A stretch of DNA of 64,000 nt, taken from NCBI RefSeq assembly GCF_048569485.1, contig NC_134364.1, positions 137,122,132-137,186,131 of the forward strand, written 5' to 3'. The DNA comes from Anomaloglossus baeobatrachus (taxonomy: Eukaryota > Chordata > Amphibia > Anura > Aromobatidae). Numbering within the stretch: the first letter of the stretch is position 1; each line of letters opens with the position of its first letter. The notes beneath the pieces are model-generated. The model searched no databases and was not told the DNA's origin. It worked only from the letters and a program-made list of their open reading frames with translations. This document shows, piece by piece, positions 62,301 to 64,000 of this stretch. The position numbers were made by a program, and so were the translations under genes.

Positions 62301-62629
62301 ACCAGTCTCTTGGATGTGTCCCGAAGAAATCATGTGCAGGCCCCGCTTTTAATCCCTGCCACGTCAACGCGCACTGTGTGTTCGAGAGGAACGGTGACGT
62401 CACATGCGCGGTACGAGCGGTCTACTCCTATACGGGGGATCATGAGCCCGTAACCTGACCCCACCAGCCTCCGGCATACTTCTGTACCTAACATCTCCTG
62501 CCTCTACGTTCCCTGCAGTGCAATGTTGGATGGGCTGGGAACGGATACACGTGCGGCCGCGACACGGACATAGATGGCTACCCCGATGAGCCCATGCCTT
62601 GTATCGACAACAACAAGCACTGCCGCCAG
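47280..62629 (+). CDS. THBS3: Thrombospondin-3, exons 1-12 (5' half of gene)
   Basis: Twelve exons with GT/AG borders and matching phases join into 1449 coding bases (483 codons). The product is a secreted, pentameric, calcium-binding matricellular glycoprotein. Domain order: signal peptide (residues 1 to about 24), laminin-G-like N-terminal domain ([12 protein letters not shown] to ALSECPF-like region, exons 2-4), coiled coil with [17 protein letters not shown] holding the inter-chain cysteines (exons 6-7), EGF-like repeats (exons 8-12) and the first type 3 calcium repeat ([10 protein letters not shown], exon 12). [19 protein letters not shown] and the absence of a procollagen domain and type 1 repeats point to subgroup B, and the wording is closest to THBS3 rather than THBS4 or COMP. 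The C-terminal half lies right of the window. No disruption is seen. Two ATGs open the frame (47280 and 47283). Confidence 0.92.
47405..49675 (+). repeat. Intron 1 minisatellite, 41-bp unit, forward block
   Basis: About 55 units of CTGTATACCGCCTGTGCCCG plus GTATATACCGTATACTCCTCA, with one- or two-base length variants. Each unit contains the palindrome GGTATATACC. It begins 37 bases after the exon 1 donor. Tyr/Pro/Cys-rich reading frames of up to 776 codons arise from it and are not genes. Confidence 0.92.
49690..50189 (-). repeat. Intron 1 minisatellite, inverted block
   Basis: About 12 units in reverse complement (GGTATACAGTGAGGCGTATA plus CGGTATATACCGGGCACAGGC). Together with the forward block it forms a head-to-head inverted repeat with a spacer of about 20-30 bases at 49676-49705 and arms of nearly 500 bases. 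The inverted units are interrupted on the right by a hAT MITE and a Tc1 element and end near 52480. Confidence 0.9.
50190..50777. mobile_element. hAT-type MITE, 588 bp
   Basis: The ends CAGGGCTGTGGAGT and ACTCCACAGCCCTG are inverted. The flanks GTATATAC (50182-50189) and GTGTACAC (50778-50785) are a decayed 8-bp duplication. Most of the interior folds on itself (AACATAAATATATTTATTGG near 50430 mirrors 50600-50630). It was inserted at the left edge of the Tc1 element. Confidence 0.7.
50783..52433 (+). mobile_element. Tc1/mariner element, 1.65 kb
   Basis: The ends CACTAAAGTTTAAAGTTTGG and, on the opposite strand, CACTACAGTTGAAAAGTTTGG are inverted. TA flanks both sides (50781-50782, 52434-52435). 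It lies inside the inverted part of the intron 1 minisatellite, which continues at 52436. Its transposase is degraded. Confidence 0.85.
51160..52362 (+). pseudogene. Tc1 transposase, degraded
   Basis: The N-terminal helix-turn-helix reads [20 protein letters not shown] and [20 protein letters not shown]; the expected ATG is GTG. A 61-bp segment (TAACCAGAGTAGAGAGAAGT plus GGAGGCCGCGCTGCACAACTG) is present three times (51316-51490) and breaks the frame. Further pieces are [39 protein letters not shown] and QQDNDPK, the last holding the second catalytic Asp. The first DDE Asp region is altered and followed by a stop. At least four disruptions, so it is inactive. Confidence 0.8.
52436..52650. repeat. 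Intron 1 minisatellite, right remnant with second orientation switch
   Basis: Starts in the inverted orientation (CTGGGCACAGGCGGTATACA) and switches back near 52460-52485 (GAGGATATATCGTATACTCC). It continues in forward orientation as degenerate units to about 52650. Confidence 0.8.
52746..52952 (+). CDS. THBS3: THBS3 exon 2, start of N-terminal domain
   Basis: 207 bases after TTGCAG; encodes [40 protein letters not shown] and [20 protein letters not shown]. The pattern of beta strands is that of the laminin-G-like thrombospondin N domain. Ends in phase 1 before GTAAGG. Confidence 0.92.
53024..53520 (+). repeat. Intron 2 minisatellite, 32-bp unit
   Basis: About ten clean units of GAGGAGCTGACCGGCTGGGC plus TGGGGACGGGGC up to 53345, then degenerate units to about 53520. 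G-rich on the sense strand. Confidence 0.88.
53545..56850 (+). repeat. Intron 2 minisatellite, 25-bp unit and variants, 3.3 kb
   Basis: Built on GGGAGCTGACTGGTGGGGGC plus GGACT. The left third mixes 24- to 36-base variants with an extra GGGCGGACT. The centre (54690-56310) is almost perfectly uniform at 25 bases, and the right end is dimeric (GAGCTGACTGGGAGCTGACT). G-rich on the sense strand. A 1146-codon minus-strand frame (Ser-Pro-Gln rich) is a by-product of the repeat. Confidence 0.93.
56942..57198 (+). CDS. THBS3: THBS3 exon 3, N-terminal domain
   Basis: 257 bases after TTGTAG; encodes [54 protein letters not shown] and [19 protein letters not shown] is the conserved cysteine strand of the domain. 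Ends in phase 0 at CAG before GTATCT. Confidence 0.92.
57199..57516 (+). other. Intron 3, no repeats
   Basis: 318 bases with a GGGGGGGGG run near 57350 and ordinary unique sequence. The acceptor is TCTAG. Confidence 0.8.
57517..57619 (+). CDS. THBS3: THBS3 exon 4
   Basis: 103 bases; encodes [20 protein letters not shown] and [14 protein letters not shown], the end of the N-terminal domain with its second cysteine. Ends in phase 1 before GTAGTG. Confidence 0.9.
57696..57722 (+). CDS. THBS3: THBS3 exon 5, 27-base micro-exon
   Basis: Flanked by CTGACAG and GTGAGT; encodes [10 protein letters not shown] across its borders, matching the linker before the coiled coil in thrombospondins. It keeps phase 1 on both sides, so skipping would not shift the frame. 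Confidence 0.85.
57780..59130. repeat. Intron 5: interspersed repeat around a small minisatellite
   Basis: 57780-57985 is A-rich dispersed repeat. 57990-58290 is a minisatellite of about nine 31-base units (AATGCTCTGCCGCGCGCCCG plus TCCCCCCACCC). 58290-58780 is an A/T-rich interspersed repeat of unknown class (GGCGTACGGTTTGCGCCATT, TACGGGATCTGGGGCTCGG), also partly present near 25430. 58850-59090 contains inverted motifs (AGCTGACATGTG and CACATGTCAGTT). No gene besides THBS3. Confidence 0.6.
57990..58290 (+). repeat. Intron 5 minisatellite, 31-bp unit
   Basis: About nine units of AATGCTCTGCCGCGCGCCCG plus TCCCCCCACCC. C-rich on the sense strand, with 4 to 6 C in the run between units. Confidence 0.9.
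59141..59223 (+). CDS. THBS3: THBS3 exon 6, start of coiled coil
   Basis: 83 bases after TTTCAG; encodes [20 protein letters not shown] and LREDIRDQ. The heptad-like spacing of Leu/Ile/Met ([20 protein letters not shown]) fits the pentamer-forming coiled coil. Ends in phase 0 at CAG before GTGAGG. Confidence 0.92.
59237..60440 (+). repeat. Intron 6 minisatellite, 33-bp unit, in frame with exon 6
   Basis: About 36 units of GAGGATACAGATATTAGTAC plus AGGGGAGGGGGGT. All units are exactly 33 bases, varying only AGT/GGT and GAT/GCT, until an extra G ends the frame. Reading on from exon 6 gives ([11 protein letters not shown])n with no stop until 60432. The array fills almost the whole 1254-base intron. 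Homogeneity suggests recent expansion or assembly collapse/expansion. Confidence 0.93.
60478..60529 (+). CDS. THBS3: THBS3 exon 7, cysteine end of coiled coil
   Basis: 52 bases after TCTTCAG; encodes [18 protein letters not shown] across its 3' border. CQVC holds the two cysteines that cross-link the subunits. Ends in phase 1 before GTAAGA. Confidence 0.93.
60722..61545 (+). repeat. Intron 7 minisatellite, 26-bp unit
   Basis: About 30 units of CCTCGCACTTTGCACGGTCC plus CGCCCC, drifting rightwards to CTTGGCACGGTCC and then CTCTTGGCACGGCC. The stepwise change along the array shows directional expansion. C-rich on the sense strand. Frames of up to 434 codons arise on both strands; only the last part of the plus-strand one overlaps a real exon. 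Confidence 0.92.
61660..61808 (+). CDS. THBS3: THBS3 exon 8, first EGF-like repeat
   Basis: 149 bases after CTCCAG; encodes [38 protein letters not shown] and [11 protein letters not shown]. Six cysteines in EGF spacing and an N-glycosylation site (NGT). Ends in phase 0; the donor GAG/GTGTGT is weak. Confidence 0.92.
61883..62023 (+). CDS. THBS3: THBS3 exon 9, second EGF-like repeat
   Basis: 141 bases after CCACAG; encodes [38 protein letters not shown] and IDYAKASKQ. The last ten residues are the extended loop typical of this EGF in subgroup B thrombospondins. Phase 0 on both sides. Confidence 0.92.
62109..62186 (+). CDS. THBS3: THBS3 exon 10, third EGF-like repeat, first half
   Basis: 78 bases after TTTTAG; encodes [20 protein letters not shown] then [19 protein letters not shown] is a calcium-binding EGF signature. 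Phase 0. Confidence 0.92.
62258..62410 (+). CDS. THBS3: THBS3 exon 11, third and fourth EGF-like repeats
   Basis: 153 bases after TTTCAG; encodes [40 protein letters not shown] and [14 protein letters not shown] is a possible N-glycosylation site. The donor GCG/GTACGA is unusual but keeps G at +5. Phase 0. Confidence 0.9.
62519..62629 (+). CDS. THBS3: THBS3 exon 12, end of fourth EGF and first type 3 repeat
   Basis: 111 bases after CCTGCAG; encodes [20 protein letters not shown] then [27 protein letters not shown] starts the Asp-rich calcium-binding wire that continues beyond the window. Phase 0 before GTAGGA. Confidence 0.92.
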
Positions 62630-62639
62630 GTAGGAATCG

Positions 62640-64000
62640 GGGAGTCCTCTCCTGCCCTGTGTCCTCGCACTGTCTGGGCCTCCGCTATGTAGACTCTGGG
62701 GGTCTCCTCGTGCCCTGTGTCCTCGCACTGTCTGGGCCCCCGCTGTGTAGACTCGGGGGGTCTCCTCGTGCCCTGTGTCCCTGTCTTCTCGCACTGTCTG
62801 GGCCTCCGCTGTGTAGACTCTGGGGGTCTCCTCGTGCCCTGTGTCCCTGTGTCTTCTCGCACTGTGGGTTCCGCTGTGTAGGCTCTGGGGGTCTCCTCGT
62901 GCCCTGTGTCTCCTCGGACTGTCTGGGCCCCCGCTGTGTAGGCTCTGGGGGTCTCCTCGTGCCCTGTGTCCCTGTCTCCTCGCACTGTGGGTCCCGCTGT
63001 GTAGACTCTGGGGGTCTCCTCCTGCCCTGTGTCTCCTCGCACTGTCTGGGCCTCCGCTGTGTAGATTCTGGGGGTCTCCTCGTGCCCTGTGTCTCTGTGT
63101 CCCCTCGCACTGTCTGGGCCTCCGCTGTGTAGACTGTGAGGGCCTCCTCGTACCCTGTGTCCCCTCGCACTGTCTGGCCTCCGCTGTGTAGACTCTGGGG
63201 GTCTCCTCGCACTGTGGGCCCCGCTGTATAGACTGTGGGGGTCTCCTCGTGCCCTGTGTCCCTTTCTCTTCGCACTGTGGGTCCCGCTGTGTAGACTCTG
63301 TGGGTATCCTCGTGCCCTGTGTCCCTGTCTCCTCGCACTGTCTGGCCTCCGCTGTGTAGACTCTGGGGGTCTCCTCGTGCCCTGTGTCCCTGTGTCTCCT
63401 CGCACTGTCTGGGCCTCCGCTGTATAGAGTGTGGGGGTCTCCTCGTGCCCTGTGTCCTGTCCCCTCGCGCTGTGGGTCCCGCTGTGTAGACTCTGGGGGT
63501 CTCCTCGTGCCCTGTGTCTCCTCGCACTGTCTGGGCCCCCGCTGTATAGACTCTGGGGGTCTCTTCGTGCACTGTGTCCCTGTCTCTTCGCACTGTGGGT
63601 CCCGCTGTGTAGACTCTGGGGGTCTCCTTGTGCACTGTGTCCCTGTGTCTCTTCGCACTGTCTGGGCCCCCCGTTGTATAGAGTGTCAGGGTCTCCTCGT
63701 GCCCTGTGTCCCTGTCTCTTCGCACTGTGGGTCCCGCTGTATAGACTCTGGGGGTCTCCTCGTGCCCTGTGTCTCCTCGCACTGTCTGGGCCTCCGCTGT
63801 ATAGAGTGTGGGGGTCTCCTCGTGCCCTGTGTCCTGTCTCCTCGGACTGTGGGTCCCGCTGTATAGACTCTGGGGGTCTCCTCGTGCCCTGTGTCCCTGT
63901 CTCCTCGCACTGTCTGGGCCTCCGCTGTATAGAGTGTGGGGGTCTCCTCGTGCCCTGTGTCCTGTCTCCTCGGACTGTGGGTCCCGCTGTATAGACTCTG
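62640..64000 (+). repeat. Intron 12 minisatellite, about 65-bp unit, runs off the window
   Basis: About 20 units built from GTCTCCTCGTGCCCTGTGTC, an optional CCTGTCTCCTCGCACTG and GGCCTCCGCTGTGTAGACTC plus TGGGG. Higher-order pairing is visible on the right (TGTGTAGACTC and TGTATAGAGTG types alternate from about 63420). It starts about 10 bases after the exon 12 donor. Reading frames inside it are not genes. Confidence 0.9.

Noticed and set aside
47280-62629. THBS4 or COMP as the identity of the thrombospondin gene
   Set aside because: The subgroup fits all three, but the coiled-coil segment ([19 protein letters not shown]) and the start of the EGF region ([17 protein letters not shown]) are closest to THBS3 as I remember it. 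A database comparison would settle it.

Overview
The window comes from a vertebrate with a repeat-rich genome, most likely a frog. It holds the first twelve coding exons of a thrombospondin-3 gene (THBS3, plus strand, 47280 to 62629 and continuing past the right edge). The other repeats are of kinds I associate with anuran genomes: Harbinger-type MITEs with TTA target duplications, hAT elements with TAGAG/TAGTG ends, and Ty3/gypsy elements of the Gmr1 type. The anuran assignment is an inference from repeat style and the THBS3 sequence; I could not search a database.

Layout. 1-14839: an old minus-strand hAT transposon whose transposase pieces lie at 9240-8862, 7890-7635, 1320-839 and 240-1, pushed apart by later insertions (three or four Harbinger-type MITEs, a 6.3 kb non-autonomous hAT with a perfect 8-bp target duplication, and an LTR-like block). 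15000-17182: a 25-bp minisatellite with an internal block in the opposite orientation. 17183-33115: a nest of short non-autonomous LTR elements, all minus strand. It is opened by a palindromic element (18921-25375) that contains three Harbinger-type elements end to end. One of these is a nearly complete 4.36 kb PIF/Harbinger with a four-exon transposase and a MADF-type partner gene. 33116-33360: two tandem hammerhead-like motifs. 33786-47150: a 39-bp minisatellite split by an 11.4 kb non-autonomous LTR element, which is itself split by a 7.86 kb whole-looking Gmr1-type gypsy element (integrase upstream of reverse transcriptase). 47151-64000: the THBS3 promoter, exons 1-12 and introns.

THBS3. 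Splice phases join the twelve exons into 483 codons: signal peptide, N-terminal laminin-G-like domain, coiled-coil oligomerisation segment, four EGF-like repeats and the first calcium-binding type 3 repeat. The gene looks intact. Every intron longer than 1 kb carries a minisatellite with its own unit (41, 32 and 25, 31, 33, 26 and about 65 bp), while the five introns shorter than 350 bp carry none. Intron 1 also holds a Tc1 element, a hAT MITE and an inverted minisatellite block. The intron 6 array is an exact multiple of three and stays in frame with exon 6.

The long open reading frames across 15-17 kb, 45-50 kb, 53-57 kb and 60-62 kb are by-products of tandem repeats, not genes. I see no metaxin-1 exon upstream of THBS3, although mammals have that gene head to head with it.
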